From positions 62,001 to 126,000 of the forward strand of contig NZ_JNWV01000033.1 of the NCBI RefSeq assembly GCF_000716535.1: 64,000 nt of DNA. The letters are read 5' to 3'. This document shows, piece by piece, positions 6,846 through 14,850 of this stretch. The stretch is from Streptomyces flaveolus. Lineage in GTDB: Bacteria; Actinomycetota; Actinomycetes; Streptomycetales; Streptomycetaceae. Numbering within the stretch: the first letter of the stretch is position 1; each line of letters opens with the position of its first letter. The notes beneath the pieces are model-generated. The model saw nothing but the letters and a program-made list of their open reading frames with translations, was not told the origin of the DNA and made no database searches. The translations under genes and the position numbers were made by a program.

Positions 6846-9800
6846 CCCGCACTCCCCGGACTCTGGTGCCACAACTTCCGTACCGCAGCAGGCCCTTGTG
6901 CGGCCTCCTGCCCCGCGGGCCGCAGATCGGCCCACGGATGCATCTCGTATCCGGTCGACAGCTGGATCCGCCGCCCACCGGTCGGGTCGCCGTCCGCGCC
7001 CCGCGCCACCGGCTCGGCGAGCCGCGCCGCCACCTCGTCCAGGCCGCCCCCGGCGCGCAGTTCGACCAGTTCGGCGAGGTTCCAGGCGGCGGAGCCGACC
7101 ACGCTCAGGCTGCGCGGGCCGCGCCGCTGCACCACTCCGCGCACCAGCAGCAGCCAGGAGTGGAAGACGGTGTGCGCGCACGCGTCGTGCGAGTCGTCGA
7201 AGAACGCCAGGTCCACCAGTCCCGTCCCGTCGTCCAGGGTGGAGAAGATGACCCGCTTGCCGGAGCGGATCGGCGGGGTCTGGGTGGCCGCCTTGGCGCC
7301 CGCGACCAGCACGGTCTCGCCGTGCCGGGCCTCGCGCAGCCGGCGCGCGGAGACCACGCCCAGCTCGTCGAGGAACGTGCGGTAGTCGTCCATCAGATTG
7401 CGCGAGGCGTCCATGGACAGCACGCCCAGCTCGGCGCTGAGCTTCTCCGCCGAGGTCAGGTCCGGCAGCCCGGCCGGCGCGGTCTTCCGTCCGCCGGCCA
7501 GCGGGAGCTGACCACCGCCGCTGGTCCGGGCGCCCCGGTGCAGCTCGGTCAGATGCAGTTGCAGATCACGCCGGTTGGCGCCGAAGGCGTCCAACGCGCC
7601 CACCTGCGCGAGCCGCCCGGCGAGCGGCCGGCTGGGCCGGGCCCGCTCCCAGAAGTCCACCAGCGAGGAGTACGGCTGCCCGTCCGCGATCCGCTTCGCC
7701 TCGGCCTCGCTGATGCCGTGGACGTCGGAGAGGGCGAGCCGCAGTCCCCACACCGCCGGTGATTCAGACACCAGTTCGATCCTGTGTGCGACTCCGGAGA
7801 CGTTCACGTCCAACGGCAGGATCGGCACCCCGCGTCGCCGCGCGTCGGCCAGCAGCAGCCGCTTCGGGTACATCCCGGGGTCGTGCGTGAGCAGCCCGGC
7901 GTAGAAGGCGGCCGGATGATGGGCCTTCAGCCACGCCGACTGGTAGGTGGGCACGGCGAAGGCGACGGCGTGCGCCTTGCAGAAGCCGTAGGAACCGAAG
8001 GCCTCCACGATCTCCCAGGTCCGCCGGATCGTCTCCGCGCCGTACCCCTTGGCCGCCGCCTGCTGGGCGAACCACACCCTGATCCGCCCCTGCGACTCGG
8101 GGTCGGACAGCCCGCGCCGCACCCGGTCGGCCTCTCCGCGCCCGCAGCCGGTCATGATGGAGACGATGTCGATGATCTGCTCGTGGAAGACGACGACCCC
8201 GTACGTCCCCTTCAGCGGCTCCTCCAGATCCGGGTGCGGGTAGCGCACCGGCGCCCGCCCGTGCCGCGCCTCGATGAACGGCCGCACCATGTCGGCGGCG
8301 ACGGGACCGGGCCGGAACAGCGAGATGTCGACGACCAGGTCGTGGAAGGTGCTCGGCTGCAGCCGCCCCACCAGGTCCCGCTGACCGGGCGACTCGATCT
8401 GGAAGCAGCCCAGCGTCTCGCTGGACCGGATCAGCCGGTACGTCTCCGGGTCCCCCGGCTCCACCGCGTCCAGGTCGATCCGCTCCCCGCTCACCCGCTC
8501 CACCTCGGCGACCGCGTGCGCCATCGCCGACTGCATCCGCACGCCCAGCACGTCCAGCTTGAGCAGCCCGAGATCCTCCACGTCCTCCTTGTCGAACTGC
8601 GACATGGGCAGGCCCTCACCGCTGGTCGGCACCACCGGCGTACGGGCGAGCAGGGAGGCGTCCGACAGCAGCACCCCGCACGGGTGCATGGCGACCCCGC
8701 GCGGCAGGGCGTCGAGCGCCTCGACCAGCTCCCACAGCCTGCCGAACCGTTCCCCTTCCCGCTGAAGCTCGCTCGCGAGCCGCTTCAGCTCGGGCAGCTC
8801 CTCCAGCGCCGCGCGGGCGTCGCGCGCCCGGATGTGCGGGAAGGACTTGGCGACCCGGTCGATCTCGGCCGGGTCCATGGACAGCGCGGCGCCCACGTCC
8901 CGGATCGCGTGCCGGACCCGGTAGGTCTCCGGCATGGAGACGGTGGCGACCCGCTCGCTGCCGAACCGGCCGATGATCGCCCGGTAGACCTCCAGCCGGC
9001 GCGCGGACTCCACGTCGATGTCGATGTCCGGCAGCACCACGCGTTCCTTGGACAGGAAGCGCTCCATGAGCAGCCCGTGCTCGACCGGATCGGCGTGCGC
9101 GATCCCGAGCAGGTGGTTGACGAGCGACCCGGCCCCGGAGCCGCGGGCGGCCACCCGGATCCCCATCTCCCGTACGTCGTCGACCACCTGGGCCACCGTC
9201 AGGAAGTAGGAGGCGAAGCCGTGGTGGGCGATGATGTCCAGCTCGTCGTGCATCCGCTCCCAGTACGCGCGCCGCCCGCCGTACCCGAGCCGCAGCATTC
9301 CCTCCGCCGCCCGCGAGGCGAGCGCCCGCTGCGCGGTGCGCCGGCCTGCGCCGACGAGGTGCGCCTCGGGGAAGTGGACGGTACCGATGCCGAGGTCGCC
9401 CTCGGGATCGACCCGGCACTCGGCGGCCGTCGCCAGCGTCTGCTCCAGCAGCCGGTGGGCGGTGTCCCGCCGGAACCCGGCGGCCTCCACGACCCGCTCG
9501 GCGACGCCCAGCATGGTCTGCGCGTCCTTCAGCCACGCCTCGCCGGAGTCCAGCTCTCCCCGGGGGTCGATCGGCACCAGCCGTCGCGCGGCGTCCAGCA
9601 CGTCGGCGACCGGCCCCATCCCGGGATCGGCGTACCGGACGGCGTTGCTGAGCACCGGCCGCACCCCCTGCTCGGCGGCGAACCCGACGGTGCGGGCCGC
9701 CAGCCGCAGGGAACCGGCACCCGTACCGGTACGGCCGTGCCAGACGGCCTCCAGCCGCAGCGCGTCACCGTGGATCTCGCGCCACGGCACGAGCAGCTCG

Positions 9801-10282
9801 GCCGCCCGGTCGGGCCGCCCGGCGGCGAGCGCACGCCCCACGTCCGACCCGGGCCCGAGCAGCACCACCAGACCGTCGCCGCGGTTGCCGGCCCAGGGAA
9901 GCAGCGCAGTACCCTCCCCCGCGTGCGCCGCGGTGACGAGCCGGCACAGATCGGCCCATCCACGGGCGCCGTCCCGGGCGAGGAAGGTCGCGCGAGGAGC
10001 CGACTCGTCCACGAAGGCGCCCCCGCGCACCGGCGTCCGCCGCCGGTCACGCCGTACGCCCTCGGGCGGCGCCACCGCGAGGTCCACCCCGAACAGCGGA
10101 CGGACCCCCGCGCCGGCGCAGGCCTTGGCGAAGCGCACCGCCCCGGCGAGGGTGTCGCGATCGGTCAGGGCGAGGGCGTCCATCCCCCGCTCGGAGGCAC
10201 GCTCGGCCAGCCGCTCCGGATGGGACGCCCCGTACCGCAAGGAGAACCCGGAGACGGTGCGCAGATGCGCGAAGCCCGGCAC
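6842..10282 (-). CDS. dnaE2: error-prone DNA polymerase III alpha subunit DnaE2
   Basis: The 1146-aa product has a PHP domain at the N-terminus, the alpha-subunit palm with the catalytic aspartates in LPDIDIDVESARR, then tandem HhH and an OB-fold region near the C-terminus (LDDGTGLVDLAFFDD). The start PGFAHLRTVSGFSLRYGAS and the length fit DnaE2 rather than replicative DnaE1. In the PHP motif the usual HxH reads HLR, so the second metal-binding His is replaced. I choose GTG at 10282 because GGGAGG sits 4-5 nt before it; a GTG at 10297 is also in frame. DnaE2 carries out mutagenic translesion synthesis with an ImuB-type partner, and here the partner gene overlaps the dnaE2 stop. LexA-like boxes lie upstream. 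Confidence 0.93.
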   Translation of the reverse strand: MPGFAHLRTVSGFSLRYGASHPERLAERASERGMDALALTDRDTLAGAVRFAKACAGAGVRPLFGVDLAVAPPEGVRRDRRRTPVRGGAFVDESAPRATFLARDGARGWADLCRLVTAAHAGEGTALLPWAGNRGDGLVVLLGPGSDVGRALAAGRPDRAAELLVPWREIHGDALRLEAVWHGRTGTGAGSLRLAARTVGFAAEQGVRPVLSNAVRYADPGMGPVADVLDAARRLVPIDPRGELDSGEAWLKDAQTMLGVAERVVEAAGFRRDTAHRLLEQTLATAAECRVDPEGDLGIGTVHFPEAHLVGAGRRTAQRALASRAAEGMLRLGYGGRRAYWERMHDELDIIAHHGFASYFLTVAQVVDDVREMGIRVAARGSGAGSLVNHLLGIAHADPVEHGLLMERFLSKERVVLPDIDIDVESARRLEVYRAIIGRFGSERVATVSMPETYRVRHAIRDVGAALSMDPAEIDRVAKSFPHIRARDARAALEELPELKRLASELQREGERFGRLWELVEALDALPRGVAMHPCGVLLSDASLLARTPVVPTSGEGLPMSQFDKEDVEDLGLLKLDVLGVRMQSAMAHAVAEVERVSGERIDLDAVEPGDPETYRLIRSSETLGCFQIESPGQRDLVGRLQPSTFHDLVVDISLFRPGPVAADMVRPFIEARHGRAPVRYPHPDLEEPLKGTYGVVVFHEQIIDIVSIMTGCGRGEADRVRRGLSDPESQGRIRVWFAQQAAAKGYGAETIRRTWEIVEAFGSYGFCKAHAVAFAVPTYQSAWLKAHHPAAFYAGLLTHDPGMYPKRLLLADARRRGVPILPLDVNVSGVAHRIELVSESPAVWGLRLALSDVHGISEAEAKRIADGQPYSSLVDFWERARPSRPLAGRLAQVGALDAFGANRRDLQLHLTELHRGARTSGGGQLPLAGGRKTAPAGLPDLTSAEKLSAELGVLSMDASRNLMDDYRTFLDELGVVSARRLREARHGETVLVAGAKAATQTPPIRSGKRVIFSTLDDGTGLVDLAFFDDSHDACAHTVFHSWLLLVRGVVQRRGPRSLSVVGSAAWNLAELVELRAGGGLDEVAARLAEPVARGADGDPTGGRRIQLSTGYEMHPWADLRPAGQEAAQGPAAVRKLWHQSPGSAG

Positions 10283-10317
10283 GCACACCTCCCGCACTCG
10301 TGAGCCCCGAACGGCTC

Positions 10318-10333
10318 TCGAACATCAGTTCCC
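10318..10333. promoter_or_regulatory. LexA (SOS) box candidate 1 for dnaE2
   Basis: TCGAACATCAGTTCCC matches the actinobacterial SOS box TCGAAC-N4-GTTCGA at 10 of 12 fixed positions. It is 36 bp upstream of the chosen dnaE2 start, within the expected promoter. dnaE2/imuB cassettes are LexA-controlled in other actinobacteria. Confidence 0.65.
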
Positions 10334-10363
10334 AGTTTCCCCACCACCACCATACCCCCATTC

Positions 10364-10379
10364 CCGAACATGTGTACGA
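10364..10379. promoter_or_regulatory. LexA (SOS) box candidate 2 for dnaE2
   Basis: CCGAACATGTGTACGA matches TCGAAC-N4-GTTCGA at 10 of 12 positions and centres on ACATGT. It lies 46 bp further upstream than candidate 1. A further GTTCGA half-site is at 10385-10390. Confidence 0.55.
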
Positions 10380-10418
10380 CATCCGTTCGAGCGCCTCTCA
10401 CCTGCGCAAACGCGCCAC

Positions 10419-10453
10419 GAAGCCCCCGCACGCGGTGCGCGTGCGGGGGCTTC
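10419..10453 (-). terminator. strong hairpin terminator after the protease gene
   Basis: Perfect 16-bp arms (10419-10434 and 10438-10453, ends GAAGCCCCCG and CGGGGGCTTC) enclose a GTG loop, 31 bp beyond the protease stop. It has no long T-run, as usual in Streptomyces. Confidence 0.8.
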
Positions 10454-10483
10454 CCGGTGTCGTCCGTCAGCGGGGGCGAGGCG

Positions 10484-11386
10484 TCAGTAGACGTGCACCC
10501 CGTAGGCGCTCAGCGCCTCGGTGACGGGCTGGAAGAACGTCGTACCGCCCGAGGTGCAGTTGCCGCTGCCGCCCGAGGTCAGACCGTAGGCCGTGGTGCC
10601 GCCGTACAGCGGGCCGCCGGAGTCGCCGGGCTCGGCGCAGACGGTGGTCTGGATCAGGCCGGAGACGATGTCTCCGCCGCCGTAGTTCACCGTGGCGTTG
10701 AGCGCGGTGACGCGGCCGCTGTGCGTACCGGTCGTGGACCCGCGGCGGTAGACGGTCGTGCCCACGGAGGGCGTGGCCGCGCTGGTGATGTCCTGGCTGC
10801 CCACGGCACCGGACTTGGTCACCGAGCTGTTCGTGTACCGCACGATGCCGTAGTCGTTGCCGGGGAAGCTGGAGCCGGCCGTGGTGCCGAGCGTGGTCGT
10901 GTGCGAGGAGTTCGACCACCAGGTGCCCGCGCCGTCGGTGCAGTGCCCGGCGGTCAGGAAGTAGTAGTTGCCGCTGGAGTCCTGGACGTTGAAGCCCAGC
11001 GAGCAGCGCCAGCTGCTCGCGTAGATGGCGTCGCCGCCGGAGATCAGCTTGTTGAACTTGCCCGGTGTGCGCTTGACGACCAGGGCGTCGGCGTTGGCGC
11101 CGGCCTGCTTCTTGATCTTGGCGATCTCGGCCTGGGACACCGTGCTGTCGGCGGTGACGACGACGCGGCCGGACTTGCTGTCCACCGCCCAGGCGGTGCC
11201 GGGGACGTCGGCCTGGCGGACGGAGTCGCTCGCCTTGGTGAGCTGGGTGGCGCTGAACGTGTGGACGTCGCTGGCGTTCGCGGTGGGGGCGGCGAACGCG
11301 GCCGCGGCCAGGAAGCCGGTGGCCACGGCGGTCAGCCGGACCCGTCTCGCCGTACCGCCACGGGGAGTGGTGCGCTTGATCCTCAC
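10484..11386 (-). CDS. streptogrisin-type secreted serine protease (S1E family)
   Basis: The 300-aa preproenzyme has a signal peptide with basic start and Ala-rich core to about residue 39, an alpha-lytic-type propeptide (about 40-114), and a mature chymotrypsin-fold domain starting near [10 protein letters not shown]. The catalytic triad is His148 (TAGHC), Asp178 (GNDYGIV) and Ser256 (GDSGGP). Mature length is about 185 residues, as in streptogrisins A/B. Cysteines at 128/149 and 250/277 fit the two usual disulfides. GTG at 11386 is chosen because AGGAGGG lies 8 nt upstream. It should act as an extracellular broad-specificity endopeptidase after self-processing of the propeptide. Confidence 0.93.
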   Translation of the reverse strand: MRIKRTTPRGGTARRVRLTAVATGFLAAAAFAAPTANASDVHTFSATQLTKASDSVRQADVPGTAWAVDSKSGRVVVTADSTVSQAEIAKIKKQAGANADALVVKRTPGKFNKLISGGDAIYASSWRCSLGFNVQDSSGNYYFLTAGHCTDGAGTWWSNSSHTTTLGTTAGSSFPGNDYGIVRYTNSSVTKSGAVGSQDITSAATPSVGTTVYRRGSTTGTHSGRVTALNATVNYGGGDIVSGLIQTTVCAEPGDSGGPLYGGTTAYGLTSGGSGNCTSGGTTFFQPVTEALSAYGVHVY

Positions 11387-11578
11387 TTGTCGTTCCCTCC
11401 TGGGGAAGTCGGGGGCCCGCGTGGGGTCGGGGCCCGTGAGGCGCAGCCAGGGGCTCGACCGGATGTGAATATGCATGCCCCTGACAAGCGCTGAGGGGGA
11501 GTATTCGGCCGAACGGCCGGTCGGCACAAGGGTGCCTTTCGGCCGTCGGACCGGTCCCGCACGTTCGGCTGAGGCCGG

Positions 11579-12376
11579 CTACGCCGGCTGCGGCCCGCTC
11601 AAGTGGCGCTCCCCCGCCTCGATCGCCACGTCCAGCGTGTTGCCGGGGGGCGGGAAGGGGCAGATGAAGTGGTCGGCGAAGGCGCACGGCGGGAGTTGGG
11701 CGCGGTTGAAGTCGACGGTCGTGCGCCCCTCGGCGTCCGGGGCAGGCGAGAAGAGGAAGCGGAACCGGAAGCTCGTGGCACCGCTGGTGGCGTCGGCGAA
11801 CACCGCCCACAGCAGCCCGTCGCCCTGCCGTGCGACCTTCAGCGTCCGTTCCTGTCCGGCCAGGGTGAAGGCGAGCTCGCCGGCGAGCTCGAAGGCCCGC
11901 TCGCGGCCGTCCGCGTTGCCGAGCCGGATGGTCCGCGTGCCGTCGTACGGCGTGAACCGCCCCGGCACCGACCAGCGGGGGTCGTAGGGCCCGGCCTCGA
12001 TGCCCCGGAAGGCCTGCCGGGCGGCGGAGCCGGGGTCGTACACCCGTACCCCCCAGACGCCCTCGCGCACCAGCACGACCAGCCGCTTCGCGCCGAAAGC
12101 GACCCTCGCCGCCGCCTCCGGGCCACGGTCGGCGGCCAGCCTGGTCTCACCCGCGAAGGGCCGGTCGTCCACCGTCAGGCCGTCGGTCCCGGCGGCGGTG
12201 AGCACCACCCCGCCCTCGTCCGCCACCCACTTCCCGGGAATGTCCGGAATTCGACCATCCGGATAGTCCTCGATCCAGTGCGTCGCGGTCAGCGCGAGCG
12301 GCCCGTAGGGCGCCGAGACCCGCTCCACGCGCTGCTCGTGCCACCGCTTCCAGGCGTCGGACGCGTCGGTCGTCAT
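11579..12376 (-). CDS. DUF1684 family protein
   Basis: This 265-aa soluble protein carries the DUF1684 hallmark near the C-terminus: DFNRAQLPPCAFADHF followed by ICPFPPPGN, with conserved Cys and His residues, and an upstream LRLGNADG/VPGRFTPYDG-type barrel region. The biochemical function of the family is unknown. ATG at 12376 is chosen over the one at 12394 because AAAGGA lies about 8 nt before it. The strongly conserved Asn/Cys/His cluster suggests an enzyme or metal site. Confidence 0.85.
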   Translation of the reverse strand: MTTDASDAWKRWHEQRVERVSAPYGPLALTATHWIEDYPDGRIPDIPGKWVADEGGVVLTAAGTDGLTVDDRPFAGETRLAADRGPEAAARVAFGAKRLVVLVREGVWGVRVYDPGSAARQAFRGIEAGPYDPRWSVPGRFTPYDGTRTIRLGNADGRERAFELAGELAFTLAGQERTLKVARQGDGLLWAVFADATSGATSFRFRFLFSPAPDAEGRTTVDFNRAQLPPCAFADHFICPFPPPGNTLDVAIEAGERHLSGPQPA

Positions 12377-12400
12377 GCCATCGGTTCCTTTCATCGATGA

Positions 12401-12775
12401 TCAGCCTTCCCCCACCGGAGGTACCGGCGAGGACGGCCCGAGAGGGGAGCGGTGTGCGCCGCCCCGGTATTCCGCGCGGAACGCGCCGCGCCCGCGGGCG
12501 AGTTCGTACGGCCCGCCGAAGACGGCGTCCACAACGGGCCGCGCCCGGCGGCACGGGCGAGCCGCTGCGAGGAGGCGAACACGAGCCGCGACCCGGCGGG
12601 CGCACCGGCCCATACGGCGCCGTACCGGGCCCTGCGACCGGGCCGGCCCCGCAGGCGTCGTCGGCCCCGGGACGCACGACCCCCGATCGCACGCTCCCCG
12701 GATGCAGGTCCTCCGCTCGAACGGCCCCCCCCCCGGATGCGCGACCGTCAGATGCGTACGCCGCCGTACGGTCAC
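12401..12775 (-). CDS. uncertain reading frame coupled to the LLM monooxygenase gene; possibly decayed
   Basis: A GTG at 12775 overlaps the LLM gene stop (GTGA) and opens 124 codons to a TGA at 12401. The translation starts MTVRRRTHLTVAHPGGG and ends in PVPPVGEG. The middle part is Arg/Cys-rich and unlike a normal protein. High-GC third-position use appears instead in the other two frames there, for example GAPAGSRLVFASSQRLARAA in one frame, returning to the first frame at VVDAVFGGPYELARGRGAF. This pattern fits a gene damaged by several small indels, the first near a run of ten C. It could also be non-coding. No function can be assigned. Confidence 0.3.
   Translation of the reverse strand: MTVRRRTHLTVAHPGGGPFERRTCIRGACDRGSCVPGPTTPAGPARSQGPVRRRMGRCARRVAARVRLLAAARPCRRARPVVDAVFGGPYELARGRGAFRAEYRGGAHRSPLGPSSPVPPVGEG
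12725..12734. repeat. run of ten C
   Basis: Ten consecutive C bases (G on the minus strand) lie 40 bp into the possible gene downstream of the LLM monooxygenase. Such tracts slip in replication and in sequencing, and could cause the apparent frame change there. Confidence 0.9.
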
Positions 12776-13860
12776 GACGTTCCCCCCGTCACGGCCGTCG
12801 CCCCGGGCGCGGCGCACCGGTGGGCGGGCCGGGGCAGGCCCAGGTGCTCGCGCAGGGTGCTGCCCGGGTAGAAGGTGCGGAACAGACCGCGGTGCTGGAG
12901 CAGCGCCACCGTGCCGTTGACCAGCCGCTCCAGATCGCGGCGCGGTTCGACGGGGACGAGGTGGAAGCCGTCGGTGACCCCGTCGGCGTGCCAGGCGGCC
13001 ACCAGCTCCGCGAGGTCGACCGGGCCACCCCGGTACAGCGGGCCCCGCCCGGTGGGCCGCGGACCGCCGCCCCCGTGTCCCGGCTCGGCCGCGTGCTCGC
13101 CGTCGCCCAGATCCACCAGCAGGCTCACCAGGACCCGCAGGGCGTCCGGGTTGCGCCCGGACGCCCGCGCCCGCTCCCGCAGTTCGTCCCGTACACCGGC
13201 GGCCTGGGCGGGGGCGGCGACGCGCACCAGGGCCACGTCCGCGTAGCGGGCGGCGACCGCGCGGGCGGGGCCGTCGGTGGCGTCGGCCACGCGGACGGGG
13301 TGCCCCCGCGGTGGCAGGGGCGCGGTCGACGGGCCCCGGACCGGGACGGCGGGGCCGGTGACGTCGGCGCGGTGCGGCCGGTCCCGGTCGAGGGAGGGGC
13401 CGTCGGCCACGTCCCGGATCTCGGCGTCGTCCTCCCAGCCGTCCCGCAACCTGGCCGCCACGTCGGCGACTTCGCCGTCCTCCTGCCACAGCGTCCCGGT
13501 AGGTGCGGCGTGCCGGCGGCCGAACAGCCGGGCCTCGCCCTCGGCGCCGGACACGTCGGCCCGCCAGCCGGCCCGGCCGCGGCTGACCCGGTCCAGGGTG
13601 GCCACGGCGGCCGGGACCCGGAAGGGCTCGGTGTGCGTGGTGGTGACCGTCGGCACGAGCCCGATCCGCCGGGTCGCGGACGCCACCCGGGACAGCACGC
13701 CGAGCGCGTCGGGCCCCGGCCGCGCGAAGGAGTCGTCCAGCGTCACGAAGTCCAGGCCCCCGCGTTCGGCGAGCCGGGCCAGCTCGACGTAGGCCCCGGC
13801 GTCGGCGTCGAGAACCCCTGGCAGATCGAGCGCGGCGGCAAGATGCGGCAGCCCGCTCAT
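12772..13860 (-). CDS. LLM-class flavin-dependent monooxygenase
   Basis: This 362-aa protein follows the bacterial luciferase-like fold: AYVELARLAERGGLDFVTLDD near the start, RVASATRRIGLVPTVTTTHT, RVSRGRAGWRADVSG, and a C-terminal helix pair ending GLFRTFYPGSTLREHLGLP. It resembles the NtaA/SnaA/DszA/YtnJ branch that uses reduced FMN and oxygen on N- or S-containing substrates. The start ATG at 13860 has GGAGGT 7 nt upstream. It lies 228 bp downstream of an amino-acid-type ABC ATPase gene on the same strand, which suggests it oxidises the imported compound. The substrate is not known. Confidence 0.85.
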   Translation of the reverse strand: MSGLPHLAAALDLPGVLDADAGAYVELARLAERGGLDFVTLDDSFARPGPDALGVLSRVASATRRIGLVPTVTTTHTEPFRVPAAVATLDRVSRGRAGWRADVSGAEGEARLFGRRHAAPTGTLWQEDGEVADVAARLRDGWEDDAEIRDVADGPSLDRDRPHRADVTGPAVPVRGPSTAPLPPRGHPVRVADATDGPARAVAARYADVALVRVAAPAQAAGVRDELRERARASGRNPDALRVLVSLLVDLGDGEHAAEPGHGGGGPRPTGRGPLYRGGPVDLAELVAAWHADGVTDGFHLVPVEPRRDLERLVNGTVALLQHRGLFRTFYPGSTLREHLGLPRPAHRCAAPGATAVTGGTS

Positions 13861-13883
13861 ACCGGGCACCTCCGCACCGCCGG

Positions 13884-13980
13884 GCACCACCGCACCCCTG
13901 GTCGCCGCCCCAGCCTGTCGCACCACCGCACCCCTGGTCGCCGCCGGACCCCCGAGCACCACCGCACCCCCGGCCGCCGC
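13884..13980. repeat. 36-bp tandem repeat, three copies
   Basis: Units starting at 13884, 13920 and 13956 share GCACCACCGCACCCCTGG followed by TCGCCGCC (third copy slightly diverged), with a 10-bp variable part. A fourth, weaker copy begins near 13989. They lie just before the LLM gene start, in the gap after the ABC ATPase gene. The period is a multiple of three, so reading frames run through, but the strong RBS at the downstream ATG argues that they are untranslated. Confidence 0.75.
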
Positions 13981-14088
13981 AACTGCGAGCACCACCGCCC
14001 GCTTTGTCGTCGCCGCAACGGCGAGTCGCCACGGCGGCGCGGGCCGGCGGTGCCGGACCCACCGCGCCCGACGGCCACAGCCCGCACC

Positions 14089-14850
14089 TCAGAGCACCTT
14101 CGCCAGGAACGCCCGAGTCCGCTCCTCCCGCGGAGCGCCCAGCACCTCGTCCGGTGCCCCGCGCTCCACGATCCGCCCGTCGGCCATGAACACCACCGTG
14201 TCGGCGACCTCCCGGGCGAACGCGATCTCGTGCGTGACGACGATCATCGTCGTCCCCCGCGCCGCCAGGTCCCGGATGACGTCCAGCACCTCCCCCACCA
14301 GCTCAGGATCGAGCGCCGAGGTCGGCTCGTCGAACAGCAACAGCTTCGGCTCCAGCGCGAGCGCCCGCGCGATGGCCACCCGCTGCTGCTGCCCGCCGGA
14401 CAGCTGCCGCGGATAGGCGTCGGCCTTGTCCCCGAGCCCGACCCGTTCCAGCAGCCGGTGCGCGCTCTCCAGCGCCGCCTTCCGGGGCCGCTTCAGCGCG
14501 GACACCGGCGCCTCGACGACGTTGTCCAGGACGGTGAGGTGCGGAAAGAGGTTGAAGTTCTGGAAGACGAACCCGATCCGGGTGCGCTGCCGGAGCACCT
14601 CGCGCTCGGGCAGCTCGTACAGCTTGTTCCCGGCCCGCCGGTACCCCATCAGCGCGCCGTCCACGCTGATCTCGCCCCGGTCCACCTTCTCCAGGTGGTT
14701 GACGGTGCGCAGCAGCGTGGACTTGCCGGAGCCGGAGGGGCCGAGCACGACGGTGACCTCACCGGCGCGCACCTGGAGGTCGATGCCCCGGAGCACGTCG
14801 AGCGAGCCGAAGCTCTTGTGCACCGACCTGATGTCGACCATGACACTCAT
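14089..14850 (-). CDS. polar amino acid ABC transporter, ATP-binding protein
   Basis: The 253-aa ATPase has Walker A GPSGSGKST (37-45), Q-loop (FVFQNFNLFP), signature LSGGQQQR (150-157), Walker B LLLFDE (170-175) and H-loop His207 (VVTHE). Sequence and length match the GlnQ/HisP/TcyC group that energises import of amino acids and cystine-like compounds. Its start overlaps the stop of the flavoprotein gene (ATGA), so it is the third gene of a coupled set. It should work with the permease at 16604-17461 and the lipoprotein at 17898-18845. Confidence 0.93.
   Translation of the reverse strand: MSVMVDIRSVHKSFGSLDVLRGIDLQVRAGEVTVVLGPSGSGKSTLLRTVNHLEKVDRGEISVDGALMGYRRAGNKLYELPEREVLRQRTRIGFVFQNFNLFPHLTVLDNVVEAPVSALKRPRKAALESAHRLLERVGLGDKADAYPRQLSGGQQQRVAIARALALEPKLLLFDEPTSALDPELVGEVLDVIRDLAARGTTMIVVTHEIAFAREVADTVVFMADGRIVERGAPDEVLGAPREERTRAFLAKVL

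Noticed and set aside
5703..7181. Single long frame joining the Y-polymerase N-terminus to sequence antisense to the cupin gene
   Set aside because: After about 6070 the translation is Arg/Pro/Gly-rich and loses family similarity, while the family C-terminus is found in another frame; this is a frameshift artefact.
7784..10303. Long plus-strand open frame opposite dnaE2 (839 codons)
   Set aside because: It mirrors dnaE2 on the other strand, has no RBS or recognisable domain, and is rich in His/Arg/Pro/Gly as expected for the antisense of a high-GC gene.
13861..13995. N-terminal extension of the LLM monooxygenase through the 36-bp repeats
   Set aside because: The frame is open, but GGAGGT sits correctly before the ATG at 13860 and the extension is repetitive Ala/Gly/Val.
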